NCBI GenBank assembly: GCA_020636355.1
Contig: JACJYB010000006.1
Location: forward strand, 248,001 to 312,000
DNA: 64,000 bases
Direction: 5' to 3'
Source of the DNA: Lewinellaceae bacterium
GTDB lineage: Bacteria; Bacteroidota; Bacteroidia; Chitinophagales; Saprospiraceae
Part shown: positions 1-8,293 of the stretch, piece by piece
Layout: every line of letters starts with the position of its first letter
Numbering within the stretch: the stretch's first letter is position 1
Position numbers and translations under genes: made by a program
Notes under the pieces: model-generated
What the model was told of the DNA's origin: nothing
What the model saw: only the letters and a program-made list of their open reading frames with translations
Databases searched by the model: none

Positions 1-249
1 GAGAAGGAAACCATCCTGGTTCCCAAAGGTACGCCGCATTCTTACCGCGTTGAATCCAGTCAGGGCGGTCGGTGGCTGACCATCACCACCGGGCATGATT
101 TTGAAAATTTCGTAAAGGCTATTTCCAGGCCTGCCGGCGCGGATGCACTTCCTGAGCGCCTTGGGCCACCATCCGAAGCTTTTAAAGCCGAATTAGCTTC
201 AAAAGCAGCTGAATATCAAATCGAACTAGTGGGCCCTCCCTTGCATTAA
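1..249 (+). CDS. Cupin-domain protein, C-terminal part (5' end outside window)
   Basis: Frame 1 is open from the first base to the TAA at 247-249 and gives 82 residues. The segment begins with the end of a cupin barrel (VPKGTPHSYRVES, then WLTITTGHDFENFV), the pattern in which a 'proper place for His' strand is followed by a beta-strand and a helix. The remainder is a helical C-terminal tail rich in Ala and Glu, as found in quercetin-2,3-dioxygenase-like cupins of Bacteroidota. The metal-binding His cluster of the first cupin motif would lie upstream of the window, so enzymatic activity cannot be judged. It resembles in style the complete cupin at 5757-6218, but they are not obviously duplicates. 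Confidence 0.75.
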   Translation, partial: EKETILVPKGTPHSYRVESSQGGRWLTITTGHDFENFVKAISRPAGADALPERLGPPSEAFKAELASKAAEYQIELVGPPLH

Positions 250-406
250 CCACCGTGGTTACCAGTGCGGGAATGTAAAGGTGCGCACTTCAATACCGGA
301 TTCGCTTGCATAAAATACATAATTGGGTATCCAATAACTATTTATTCCGGACGTTCAAATCGCAACTATTATTAATGGCCATAAGCAATTAATCAAGGTA
401 GAATAT

Positions 407-1048
407 ATGTCTTCACCAAATGAACCTATGGGACCTTACCGGGATAACGCGCTTAATGTTATTTATAATATGCTCTTTTGCGATAACCTATCTTTGTATC
501 AGGAGCATACCTTAGAGCCGGCGCCCTATCCTTTTGACATCCTCTTTTCTGATGAAAGCGCTCCGGAGGATCTGCAGAAAGTCATAGAGGATCCTGATAC
601 GGAAACCCGAGTGAAAATCCTTGCTTACCATAAAAGAAATGCCAAGAGCAACCTTCCTGCGCAAAAAGAGTTGCTAGGGGTAATCGTCGAAGTAGGTCTG
701 GAAAACGGATTGGATGTTTTAGCCTCCTACGCCAATGGAACCGCCCGATACATCAATCAGTCCGGTAAGATGATAATTTGGGAAAACCCGGATGATCAAA
801 CCGCAAACCACTTGATCCAGGACCTTTTTATACAGAGTAAGCGGATCGTTGATCAGATTGGTCCATGGGATAACCCCCGAAAAACACCTCCTGTAAAAGG
901 ATACACAAGAATTACCTTTCTGGTCTCGCATGAACTTTATTTTGGTGAAGCTCCAACGGAAATTTTGTTTAACGACGCATTGGCCAGCCCCGCCCTCATG
1001 AGCGCTACACGGTTAATGCAATTTCTTACCCATATTAAGCCAAGTTAA
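407..1048 (+). CDS. Conserved hypothetical cytosolic protein, 213 aa
   Basis: I do not recognise a named family with certainty. The protein has no signal peptide or membrane segment and starts at an ATG preceded by an A/T-rich leader without Shine-Dalgarno sequence, as usual in Bacteroidota. The middle (about residues 80-130) carries a conserved-looking block, VIVEVGLENGLDVLASYANG followed by ARYINQSGKMIIWE, which reads as a compact beta-rich domain, then an amphipathic helix (LIQDLFIQSKRIVDQIG). The C-terminus (FLVSHELYFGEAP, then a helix) is another alpha/beta unit. It stands alone between the truncated cupin gene and a gene fragment. A soluble single-domain protein of unknown role is all that can be supported. 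Confidence 0.7.
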   Translation: MSSPNEPMGPYRDNALNVIYNMLFCDNLSLYQEHTLEPAPYPFDILFSDESAPEDLQKVIEDPDTETRVKILAYHKRNAKSNLPAQKELLGVIVEVGLENGLDVLASYANGTARYINQSGKMIIWENPDDQTANHLIQDLFIQSKRIVDQIGPWDNPRKTPPVKGYTRITFLVSHELYFGEAPTEILFNDALASPALMSATRLMQFLTHIKPS

Positions 1049-1074
1049 TTGGCAATTATTACCGCAAAAAATAG

Positions 1075-1288
1075 AGTTTAAGCATCGAGCTTAGCCCGGA
1101 AACGCAAGATTTTATACATAAAAATCCAATGGTATCGAAAGATCAACCGTTAAAAGGCCTGCTTGACAAAACAGGAAACGATCCAATTTATAAACAATAC
1201 GGATAAATTATTCGTCTCTATTATTGAACAAAAGGTGACGAAGCAAGCAAAAGGGCACAATTTCCAGGCAAAACGTAAAAAATATTAA
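1075..1288 (+). pseudogene. Possible remnant of a SnoaL-like (NTF2-fold) gene
   Basis: Between two intact genes lies an open stretch (1075-1206) whose translation contains TQDFIHKNPMVSKDQPLKGLL. This resembles the 'YIQHNP-V-x-G-x-x-x-L' block of SnoaL-like polyketide-cyclase-fold proteins. At the TAA (1204-1206) the sense continues in another frame (from 1202: DKLFVSIIEQKVTKQAKGHN) to a TAA at 1286-1288, right before the next gene. There is no start codon giving a full domain and no room for the N-terminal half. I read it as a decayed fragment; it could also be chance. Confidence 0.3.
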
Positions 1289-1290
1289 TT

Positions 1291-2169
1291 TTGAGTAGAG
1301 CAAAAATCAGATTACACTTAGGTAGATACCCAGACAAATGCGATACCAACGGAAAAGTAGTCGAATCGGTCAGGTTCAAGGACTATATCCGTGAGAAGGT
1401 AAGTTATTTCGTTGAAAGGGATGAATCGGTGTATGCCTATGTCTTAAGGCCCATTGATGATGGCATCTACCCCGCAATCCTATGTCACCATCAGCACCAG
1501 GAAGAAAGAAAATTTGGGAAAGACGAACCAGCAGGTATCCAAGGCGATAAAACCATGAATTACGCGGAAGAACTGGCCAAAATCGGGTATATCACTTTTG
1601 TGCCTGACTCATTGGCTTACGGAGAAAGAAGGGACAAAGAAGATCCCGTAGGTTTTAATTATTGGGTTTTTGCAACCAGGTTAGTTCAAGGAAAAACCTT
1701 ATTGGCAAAAAATCTCCACGATCTATCCCAAGGCATTGATTATCTGGAGACCAGGAGTGACGTAGATAAAACGAGAATAGGATTTATTGGGCATTCTTTC
1801 GGTGGCAGGATAGGCCTATGGGCCGCCTCACTGGACAAAAGAATTAAAGCTACCGTATGCCATTGCGGATGTATATCCTATAAAGAGTCCATGACCCGAG
1901 ACACCGGAATTCAATTGGAGTTTGCAATCCATGGAATTGCCAGTGAACTTGATATAGAAGATGTTATTAAATTAATTGAGCCTAACAATCTATTGTTGTC
2001 CACAACTTCCTGCGATAAATGGTCCAGAGGAGCTAAAAGTACTTTTCAGAAGGCAAAACCTTTTTTCGACGTGGGCAATCTGGAATTTATTTTATCTGAA
2101 GGAGGTCATGAATTTAGTGAAGAAATGCGCTTAAATGCCTATGCATTTCTAAATCGATTTTTAAAATAG
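1291..2169 (+). CDS. Dienelactone-hydrolase-like alpha/beta hydrolase
   Basis: A 292-residue alpha/beta hydrolase. The nucleophile elbow GHSFGG places the catalytic Ser at about residue 169, and a C-terminal GGHEF motif supplies the probable catalytic His at about 273. An upstream VPDSLAYGERRD segment matches the Bacteroidota dienelactone-hydrolase/acetyl-xylan-esterase-like group, in which a long loop follows strand 4. No signal peptide is present, so a cytosolic esterase or lactonase is likely; the substrate is unknown. The only in-frame start near the 5' end is TTG at 1291, immediately after the stop of the upstream remnant. A downstream start would remove conserved N-terminal sequence, so TTG is accepted with some reserve. 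Confidence 0.82.
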   Translation: MSRAKIRLHLGRYPDKCDTNGKVVESVRFKDYIREKVSYFVERDESVYAYVLRPIDDGIYPAILCHHQHQEERKFGKDEPAGIQGDKTMNYAEELAKIGYITFVPDSLAYGERRDKEDPVGFNYWVFATRLVQGKTLLAKNLHDLSQGIDYLETRSDVDKTRIGFIGHSFGGRIGLWAASLDKRIKATVCHCGCISYKESMTRDTGIQLEFAIHGIASELDIEDVIKLIEPNNLLLSTTSCDKWSRGAKSTFQKAKPFFDVGNLEFILSEGGHEFSEEMRLNAYAFLNRFLK

Positions 2170-2265
2170 GGCCCCTATTGCCTGTTTAGTTCACTTCTAT
2201 TTGCAGGCCGAACATTAGGGGGACAATGTGATTTCGCATTTTATTTGGAACCAAACAAAACTGAT

Positions 2266-2730
2266 ATGAAGACCATTAATTTGATCCTAGTAATTTCATG
2301 TTTCTTTTTATTGACCCATTGTTCCCAAAAACCAAATTTGGAATTGCTTAAATCGGAACTACTTAAAGCAGACCAGGATTGGGCTCAAGCTGCCAAAATG
2401 GGCGATGTGGCGAAACTTACAACCTACTGGTCAGAGGATGCTATCAATTTCTTCCCTGGCATGCCACCTGCCGTAGGAAAAGATTCCATCCTTCAGCTGG
2501 TTAAAATAAACCGATCCCAACGTGGTTTTTCACTTTCCTGGATTCCTGAAAAGGCTGAAGTTGCCAATTCTGGAGATATGGGATATACGTATGGCTCTTT
2601 CCAGCTTGCTTTCGTCACTGTAGACAGTATTGCGGTGAACAGAAGTGGCAACTATGTATGTATCTGGAAAAGAAGTCCGGACAAATCATGGAAATGTGCC
2701 ATTGAAAGCACTATTTTCAGCTCACAATAG
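2266..2730 (+). CDS. DUF4440/SnoaL-like lipoprotein
   Basis: The ATG at 2266 is preferred over an upstream TTG at 2245 because it opens a lipoprotein signal (MKTINLILVISCFFLLTHC) with the lipobox Cys at residue 19. The mature part is an NTF2-like fold of the DUF4440 type: a long first helix (LLKADQDWAQAAKMGDVAKL), the W-SEDAINFFPGMPP strand pair, then YTYGSFQLAF and a final W-R-DKSWKC strand. Members are found in many Bacteroidota as periplasmic or outer-membrane-anchored proteins with no settled activity. A paralogue of the same layout sits at 35187-35630 on the other strand, and a more distant one at 5166-5717. Confidence 0.8.
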   Translation: MKTINLILVISCFFLLTHCSQKPNLELLKSELLKADQDWAQAAKMGDVAKLTTYWSEDAINFFPGMPPAVGKDSILQLVKINRSQRGFSLSWIPEKAEVANSGDMGYTYGSFQLAFVTVDSIAVNRSGNYVCIWKRSPDKSWKCAIESTIFSSQ

Positions 2731-3017
2731 GATGTTGGTGAAGATTGCATCATGTTTACACGACCCGTCCTGCTTACCCTCAAATTTACCATTGGGAATG
2801 GTTAAACCACACTCATAAAATGATTAATCCGAGAATAAATCTGATGCACATCCATTAATCTTCAGTGAAAAATTAAAATCAATGTCAAAATTATCTATCA
2901 AGTAAGGGAAAATGAAGCTTGCGTAAGGTTTTTGATTTACAATTCGCTAAAATAAAAGATAACCAAACCTGTAATAACAAATTATTTTCACCAAATTGAC
3001 AAATAAAATCGCAAGCA

Positions 3018-3437
3018 ATGTCAAAAGAAAATAAAACCAAAGAGACAACCCAAAGCATTGATGAATTTATTGATTCCTTTGTAGAATCGGACCAAAAGAA
3101 AGAGGACAGCTATCAGCTCATCGCACTCATGAAGGAATGGTCCGGGTTTGAACCAAAAATGTGGGGACCGTCCATCATTGGCTTTGGCAGTTATCATTAT
3201 AAGTACGAAAGCGGTCGTGAAGGGGATATGCTCATTATTGGTTTCTCGCCTAGAAAGGCAGCCATCTCCCTATACATTGCCGCACCTGGAAAAGAACGGG
3301 ATGAATTATTGCCCAAGCTGGGCAAACATACCACCGGCAAAGGGTGCATTTATGTAAAAAGGTTATCCGATATCGACTTGAACGTTCTGGAAAAATTATG
3401 CCGCACAACACTGGACCGAATCAAAGCAGAACCCTGA
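3018..3437 (+). CDS. DUF1801 (YdhG/YjbR/CyaY-like) family protein
   Basis: A 139-residue soluble protein with the DUF1801 core: TQSIDEFIDSF, a helix, then MWGPSIIGFGSYHYKY, IGFSPRKAAISLYI and a terminal GKGCIYVKRLSDIDLNVL helix. The N-terminal 10 residues are charged and probably disordered. The YdhG/YjbR/CyaY fold includes Bacillus Fra iron chaperones, but this sequence lacks an obvious acidic metal-binding ridge, so function is open. The 287 bp upstream (2731-3017) is AT-rich and holds no gene. The next gene starts 45 bp downstream, possibly co-transcribed. Confidence 0.85.
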   Translation: MSKENKTKETTQSIDEFIDSFVESDQKKEDSYQLIALMKEWSGFEPKMWGPSIIGFGSYHYKYESGREGDMLIIGFSPRKAAISLYIAAPGKERDELLPKLGKHTTGKGCIYVKRLSDIDLNVLEKLCRTTLDRIKAEP

Positions 3438-3482
3438 ATTCTCCGGCTGCTGCTTTAATCCGGCACGACTTATCGCTAAAGG

Positions 3483-4226
3483 ATGAATGCTTTGGATGAA
3501 ATAATTGGGCATTTTGAAACCCATAATGCTGAAGGAATAAGGGAATGCTTTGAAAATGGCATTGACCCTAACAGGGACCATAAGGGTAAGCCCCTGATTT
3601 ATGAAATGATCAACATGTATCTGCGGGGACCCGGATTTAAGGATTGCATGCAGGCCTTTGTCGATTACGGGTTAGCCTTTGATGATCCAATCCTGCTTGC
3701 GGTACTGCTGGACGACCAGGTTGCATTAAATGACCTGTTAACCGCAAGCCCTGACCTGACCCCTAAGCGATATAATCTGGACTGTACGTTCACGCCACTG
3801 CATGAGGCCTCATTGCTTCATATTTGTGCAGAATACAACCACCTGGCATGTGCAAAAGTACTTGTTGATCATGGCATGTCCGTCGACATCAAAGCAGGCG
3901 GGGACCGGTACGGATTTGGCGGCCAAACACCCGTATTCCATACCGTCAATCAACACAACAATGCCAGCCTGGATGTTTTGCATTTCCTGATAGCACATTC
4001 CTGTGATCTGAACCTGACCGTCAAAGGGCTTATTTGGGGTAAAGGATATGACTGGGAAACATTTGTTCCGGCCGTCAATCCACTCAGTTATGCCATGATG
4101 GGACTGCTGAGACAATTTCAAAGGACCGAGATCCAGATTTATGAAGTCGTTTCCATTTTACTGGAAGCCCGGGATGGAATAATTTATTCTCCTTGCAACG
4201 TACCCAATAAATATTTGATGGGTTGA
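3483..4226 (+). CDS. Ankyrin-repeat protein
   Basis: A 247-residue cytosolic protein with degenerate ankyrin repeats. The clearest is at about residues 107-140 (FTPLHEASLLHICAEYNH-LACAKVLVDHG), preceded by ALNDLLTASPDLTP and followed by TPVFHTVNQHNNASLDVLHF-LIAHSCDLNL. There is no signal peptide or enzyme domain, so protein-protein binding is the only role supported. It follows the DUF1801 gene by 45 bp. Bacteroidota often keep such stand-alone ankyrin genes in accessory regions, sometimes as immunity-like partners, but no toxin is next to it here. Confidence 0.85.
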   Translation: MNALDEIIGHFETHNAEGIRECFENGIDPNRDHKGKPLIYEMINMYLRGPGFKDCMQAFVDYGLAFDDPILLAVLLDDQVALNDLLTASPDLTPKRYNLDCTFTPLHEASLLHICAEYNHLACAKVLVDHGMSVDIKAGGDRYGFGGQTPVFHTVNQHNNASLDVLHFLIAHSCDLNLTVKGLIWGKGYDWETFVPAVNPLSYAMMGLLRQFQRTEIQIYEVVSILLEARDGIIYSPCNVPNKYLMG

Positions 4227-4363
4227 ATCCAAGTGGCTGGATCTCCAAAGCCCGCGGCAAGAAATCAGGCTGTTGACGCAATTACCCTCCTGTTTGACGC
4301 AGTTACCGTTAACTGGTGCGTTTCAAAATCAATAATTTCGGAGAATTTAGATCCAATGTTCTG

Positions 4364-4993
4364 ATGCGGAAAATAATTGTGCTTTCGATGATGTCTCTGG
4401 ATGGAGTCATCCAATCTCCCGGCGGACCGGAAGAAGATCCATCGGATGGTTTTGAATATGGGGGGTGGGTTGCACCTTTCTCCGACGAAATGTATGGTAA
4501 GGTTGTTCAGGAAGAACTTAAACCGGCAGATTATTTACTGGGGCGCAAGACATTTGAGATCTGGGCAGGATACTGGCCGTCCCGCGGATCTGTTTGGCCG
4601 GGCATTAACGAAGCCAATAAATACGTCTTTTCAAAAAAACTAAAAAAGAAAGATCCCCTCCTTACAGGGTGGAAAAATTCATCCATTTTGCGGACGGTCG
4701 CCGAGTTGAAAAATTTAAAAAAAATACCGGTAACTACAAATGGAATAAAGCGAGGGGATATCCAGGTATGGGGAAGCAGTGAACTGGTGCATGTGTTATT
4801 AAAACACGATCTGGTCGATGAGTTACGCTTAAAAATTCATCCCCTGATTTTGGGCAAAGGTAAAAAACTGTTTGATCAGGGAGCTATCCCGGCCACATTT
4901 ACCTTGCTAGACAGCTTGGTCACCTCTACCGGTGTCATCATCGCACATTACCAGCGTAATGGGAAAGTAAAAACAGGTAGCCTTGGGAAATAG
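4364..4993 (+). CDS. Dihydrofolate-reductase-family (RibD C-terminal) protein
   Basis: The product starts MRKIIVLSMMSLDGVIQSPGGPEED, which is the first beta-strand and substrate loop of DHFR/RibD-C proteins. For that reason the ATG at 4364 is chosen over the upstream GTG at 4316. Further family features are a LLGRKTFEIWAGYWP segment, VTTNGIKRGDIQVWGSSELVHVLL (the NADPH-binding G-S-x-x-L pattern) and a C-terminal LLDSLVTSTGVIIAHYQR strand pair. About 209 residues, the usual size. These stand-alone members are presumed NAD(P)H-dependent reductases of unknown substrate rather than folate enzymes. Confidence 0.88.
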   Translation: MRKIIVLSMMSLDGVIQSPGGPEEDPSDGFEYGGWVAPFSDEMYGKVVQEELKPADYLLGRKTFEIWAGYWPSRGSVWPGINEANKYVFSKKLKKKDPLLTGWKNSSILRTVAELKNLKKIPVTTNGIKRGDIQVWGSSELVHVLLKHDLVDELRLKIHPLILGKGKKLFDQGAIPATFTLLDSLVTSTGVIIAHYQRNGKVKTGSLGK

Positions 4994-5165
4994 CTCCATG
5001 CAAATAAGTGATCAGCCCTTGATGTCATTCTAAAAAGTCGGCCAAAAAAAATTTGGCTTCCGGGCAAAATACTTGATTCAGAATCCACTGAAACTATCTA
5101 CATTTAGATCAGCCTATACCTATCCGGATCCGGAATACAATCCTTTTAAAACAAAACAAAATCAT

Positions 5166-5717
5166 ATGTTGAACAAATGTATTGCACTAATCTTTTGTAT
5201 TGCCATTCTTGCGTCTTGTAAACCGCAAGAAAGCAGTCAGACCGAAGCCGTTTCCACTTTTAATGAACAAGCGGAAACCGAAGCTATATTAAAAGTGATC
5301 GAAAATGAAACCAAATGCTTTTTTGACGGAAATTACGACTGCTGGAAAAGCAACTGGAGCCATAATAATTACGCGCTTCAAGCGTGGAATAATTCCGATG
5401 GAACAGCGGATGCGGCTGTTGGGTGGGATAAAATAAATACACAGGGAAAAAACTGGATCGAAACCTATTATAAAAACGGCGAAAACATTATTCACCCGGA
5501 AGTACACCGGGAAAAACCAATTGTTAAATTCTTTAATGAGACCACGGCTTACTTGCTCTGGATACAACACAATGCAAATCAGGAAAAAACCAATTTCCGC
5601 AGCAGCCAGGAAATACGCCTGATGGAAAAAGAAGCTGATGGATGGAAGATAGTGTGCGTGACCGCCCTTTGGGATGTTGCTCCTAAAATACCATACGATA
5701 GTTTGAATATCGATTAA
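5166..5717 (+). CDS. SnoaL/NTF2-like lipoprotein
   Basis: The start is placed at ATG 5166, which opens a lipoprotein signal peptide (MLNKCIALIFCIAILASC, Cys at about residue 18). The TTG further upstream (5073) would bury the signal. The mature protein is an NTF2-type fold: an initiating helix (ETEAILKVIENETKCFFDGNYDCW), then the YALQAWNNSDG-WDKI motif, a central IVKFFNETTAYLLW strand and a final IRLMEKEADGWKIVCVTALWD strand pair. It is close to the DUF4440 group, but the WDKINTQGKNWIETYY segment suggests a distinct subfamily. Function unknown; probably periplasmic face of a membrane. Confidence 0.75.
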   Translation: MLNKCIALIFCIAILASCKPQESSQTEAVSTFNEQAETEAILKVIENETKCFFDGNYDCWKSNWSHNNYALQAWNNSDGTADAAVGWDKINTQGKNWIETYYKNGENIIHPEVHREKPIVKFFNETTAYLLWIQHNANQEKTNFRSSQEIRLMEKEADGWKIVCVTALWDVAPKIPYDSLNID

Positions 5718-5756
5718 TTCAAAAAGGGTCCGATCAAATAACTACCCACATCCGCT

Positions 5757-6218
5757 TTAGGGGATCTCCGGAAAGATAATTCCGTATCGGGATGCGGTTT
5801 CCACAAGCTTTTGAATATTAGGTGGCCCTTGAGGACGGGGTGGTATCTCCAGTGTCCTGGCAGGCTCCGACATGGCGATGAAATATTCTTCAAATCCCCC
5901 AGGAGATAATTGAATAAGTACTTCGGCTTTTTCCGTTAGGACCTTGAAGGTATGCCGAATGTTACGTGGCAACATGATCCACCCTCCTTTACTGACATGG
6001 TATAATTCATTACCAACGGTGAATTCCATTTCCCCGTCCATCACATAAAATGATTCTTCTTCCTTCGTATGGATGTGAAAAGGAGGTTCTAATCCCTGTA
6101 TCTCAAATCCGTGTATTACAGAAAATGCACCCTTTGTTTCCCCCGAGGAAATAAGGATACTGATGAGATGTCCGATGTACCAGTAGGAGTTCGACAGTGA
6201 TGGTGCTGTGAGGATCAT
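5757..6218 (-). CDS. Cupin-domain protein (quercetin dioxygenase-like)
   Basis: A 153-residue single-cupin protein without signal peptide. Cupin motif 1 is PPFHIHTKEEESFYVMDGEMEF, with HxH and the downstream Glu as metal ligands. Motif 2 is GGWIMLPRNIRHTFKV, with the fourth ligand His. The helical tail (GFEEYFIAMSEPAR) is typical for Bacteroidota quercetin-2,3-dioxygenase-like cupins. It is transcribed divergently from the HxlR regulator at 6403, and a palindromic element with direct repeats lies in the shared intergenic region. I infer that HxlR controls it in response to a small electrophile or quinone-like compound; the substrate is unknown. Confidence 0.88.
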   Translation of the reverse strand: MILTAPSLSNSYWYIGHLISILISSGETKGAFSVIHGFEIQGLEPPFHIHTKEEESFYVMDGEMEFTVGNELYHVSKGGWIMLPRNIRHTFKVLTEKAEVLIQLSPGGFEEYFIAMSEPARTLEIPPRPQGPPNIQKLVETASRYGIIFPEIP

Positions 6219-6330
6219 ATGTTATCTATTTCTGATTTGCGCAACGCTGCCCTATTAACTTGCTGCTATAAAAAGAACTGAATCTTTGGTCAGCGGTGAC
6301 TAAATTAGATGGGCGATTTCAAATGATCAA

Positions 6331-6364
6331 GTACCTACCAAAAAGTAAGGTACATACCAAAAGG
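6331..6364. promoter_or_regulatory. Probable HxlR operator in divergent promoter region
   Basis: The arms GTACCT (6331-6336) and AGGTAC (6348-6353) form an inverted repeat with an 11-base spacer. The block GTACCTACCAAAA at 6331 is repeated as GTACATACCAAAA at 6350, a 19-base period. It lies 39-72 bp before the HxlR start and about 115 bp upstream of the cupin start. GTAC-centred dyads upstream of their own gene are usual for HxlR dimers. The binding is inferred, the repeats are directly visible. Confidence 0.7.
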
Positions 6365-6402
6365 AAATGGAATATTGATATTCAATCAGTTAATCTTTCG
6401 AA

Positions 6403-6753
6403 ATGGAAAATAATTTTTCACAAGAGTACTTAATTGAGCGTTGCCCGGTCCAGCACACCTTACAGTTTATTGGTGGAAAATGGCGGATTGGCATTCTCTG
6501 GAGCATGAAGGATGGATGCAGAAGGTTTGGAGAACTGAAAAAAGATGTTTTAGGTATTTCCGAAAAGATGTTAATTCAGGAGTTACGACATCTTGAGGGG
6601 GCTGACATCATCCATCGAAATGCATACGCAACCATTCCACCTAAAGTAGAATACAGCCTGACGGAAAGAGGTCTATCCTTGATTCCGGTATTAATGGACA
6701 TCGTAGCCTGGGGTTATTCCGATATGAAAAAGAAGGGATTTTCTGGATCATGA
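6403..6753 (+). CDS. HxlR-family winged-helix transcriptional regulator
   Basis: A 116-residue regulator with the HxlR signature: Cys near the N-terminus (ERCPVQHTLQFIGGKWRIGILW), the helix-turn-helix FGELKKDVLGISEKMLIQELRHLE, and the wing YATIPPKVEYSLTERGLSLIPVL. The conserved N-terminal Cys is used by characterised HxlR-type sensors (for example YodB, HypR) to sense quinones, diamide or aldehydes; that this one does so is inference. It is divergent from the cupin gene, the most likely target. The next gene starts 51 bp downstream (at the chosen ATG) and may be unrelated. Confidence 0.93.
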   Translation: MENNFSQEYLIERCPVQHTLQFIGGKWRIGILWSMKDGCRRFGELKKDVLGISEKMLIQELRHLEGADIIHRNAYATIPPKVEYSLTERGLSLIPVLMDIVAWGYSDMKKKGFSGS

Positions 6754-6804
6754 TCCCAAATGTTGATTTTTTTAATAATAAAACCACTTAATAATTGTCT
6801 TGAA

Positions 6805-8220
6805 ATGAATCGTCTGAATAACCTGTTTCTTGTACTTACCGCATCATACTTTCTATTTTTTAGTCCAGATTTATTGGGGGAAAATGCACTAAAATACACC
6901 CTGGAATATCTTCCTAACTCCGGAAAAGTAACCCTGGAAATACAGTTTGATCCGCTGGATGCAGGGGATGTGCGGTTAATTATTCCACGCAGTGCGCCGG
7001 GTACTTATAGCCTGATCAATTACCTGGCCTTCACAGCGGATATCAGAGCCCTAACCACCCGGGGTACTGAGTTGGAGGGTAGCCTGGGGGACGGCAGTTA
7101 CTTTATCTTCCCGGCAGAGCACACACAATTGTCCAAATTGTATTATACGGTAGATGTCAAGCGGATGGAAGCGCAGATCCTTGATGCCTCCATGAGTTCC
7201 AAAGCACGGGACAATTATCTGGGCTTATTCGGATACAGCATATTCGGATTTATCGAAGGTCAGGAGAACAAACCAATTGAATTAAGCATACAAACCGATC
7301 CGGAATGGCCAATCTTTAGCACCCTCGCCCCTTCCGAATCCAGAAAATACGGCCGGGCAACGTTTGAAGTGCCTGATTACGCACTATTGGCAGATGCCCA
7401 ATTCCTGCTGGGCAATGCCGTCGCTGTCCTGGAGGTTCCAGATGCACCGATTCCGCTGTATGTAGCCACCTACAGTGAAACGCCCATTTCTCCTGAGGAA
7501 ATCGGACGAAGAGGAAAAGTGGCACTCGAAAATCTCAAAGCGTATTTTGGATACGTCCCCATGCCACACTATACCATGGTTTATGAGTTTGTCAAGCCCG
7601 TATCCGATCGCCACGATTACGGCTTTAACATGGAGCATTTAAACAGTATGACCGCCAATCGGGATGTCTCCCGGCCCATCAATGCTTACGATCCCGATGC
7701 GAACATTACTTCCATCGTTCATCACATGGGACATTCCTGGTTACCATTACGATCGTTTGGGGCAGGATACCGGCCCTTTGACTGGCAGATCGCTCCGCTA
7801 ATCGAAACCATCTGGCTGAATGAAGGATTTATCTGGTACATCACAACGATTCCAATCCTTAAAAACGAACGGATGCTCAACTGGTTTCAGGCCAATCTGG
7901 ACCAGGCCCCCGCATTCATAAAAAATAAAACACTCAGAGAATTATCCTTATTGGGATCCACCCAGTATGCCCAGGACTTCCGGATTGGCAAAAACCTTTT
8001 CTCCAGAGGCGCATTGATGGCGTATGAAATGGATGTTTATATCCGGGAACAAACCGAAGGTAAAAAATCATTTCGTGATGCATTATTGGGTCTGCTGGAG
8101 TGGACCAATGCCAATCAGCGTGCATTTAATTATGAAGAAATTGAGCCTATCCTGTCCGGCGCTGCCGGTGTAAATCTTACCGCAATTTGGAGTCGATGGC
8201 AACAGCCAATGAATCATTAG
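6805..8220 (+). CDS. M61-family peptidase-like protein with altered zinc motif
   Basis: The ATG at 6805 is chosen because it opens a signal peptide (MNRLNNLFLVLTASYFLFF) and a mature start near residue 25; an ATG at 6760 would prepend a second hydrophobic run. The N-terminal 170 residues match the beta-sandwich of M61 glycyl aminopeptidases (VRLIIPRSAPGTYSLINYLA), followed by the gluzincin-like domain (YTMVYEF through NEGFIWYIT). The zinc motif, expected as HExxH, reads H306-H-M-G-H310: the catalytic Glu is His. The downstream zinc-ligand motif NEGF (Glu at about 340) is kept. At about 471 residues the C-terminal PDZ domain of longer M61 proteins is absent. Either an inactive, binding-only homologue or a rewired metalloenzyme. 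Confidence 0.75.
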   Translation: MNRLNNLFLVLTASYFLFFSPDLLGENALKYTLEYLPNSGKVTLEIQFDPLDAGDVRLIIPRSAPGTYSLINYLAFTADIRALTTRGTELEGSLGDGSYFIFPAEHTQLSKLYYTVDVKRMEAQILDASMSSKARDNYLGLFGYSIFGFIEGQENKPIELSIQTDPEWPIFSTLAPSESRKYGRATFEVPDYALLADAQFLLGNAVAVLEVPDAPIPLYVATYSETPISPEEIGRRGKVALENLKAYFGYVPMPHYTMVYEFVKPVSDRHDYGFNMEHLNSMTANRDVSRPINAYDPDANITSIVHHMGHSWLPLRSFGAGYRPFDWQIAPLIETIWLNEGFIWYITTIPILKNERMLNWFQANLDQAPAFIKNKTLRELSLLGSTQYAQDFRIGKNLFSRGALMAYEMDVYIREQTEGKKSFRDALLGLLEWTNANQRAFNYEEIEPILSGAAGVNLTAIWSRWQQPMNH

Positions 8221-8293
8221 GTGACAATATCAAGTGAGTCGTCGTTATCTAAGGTGGATTCAATCAACTGATAACCGCCGAAAAGATCTTTCC

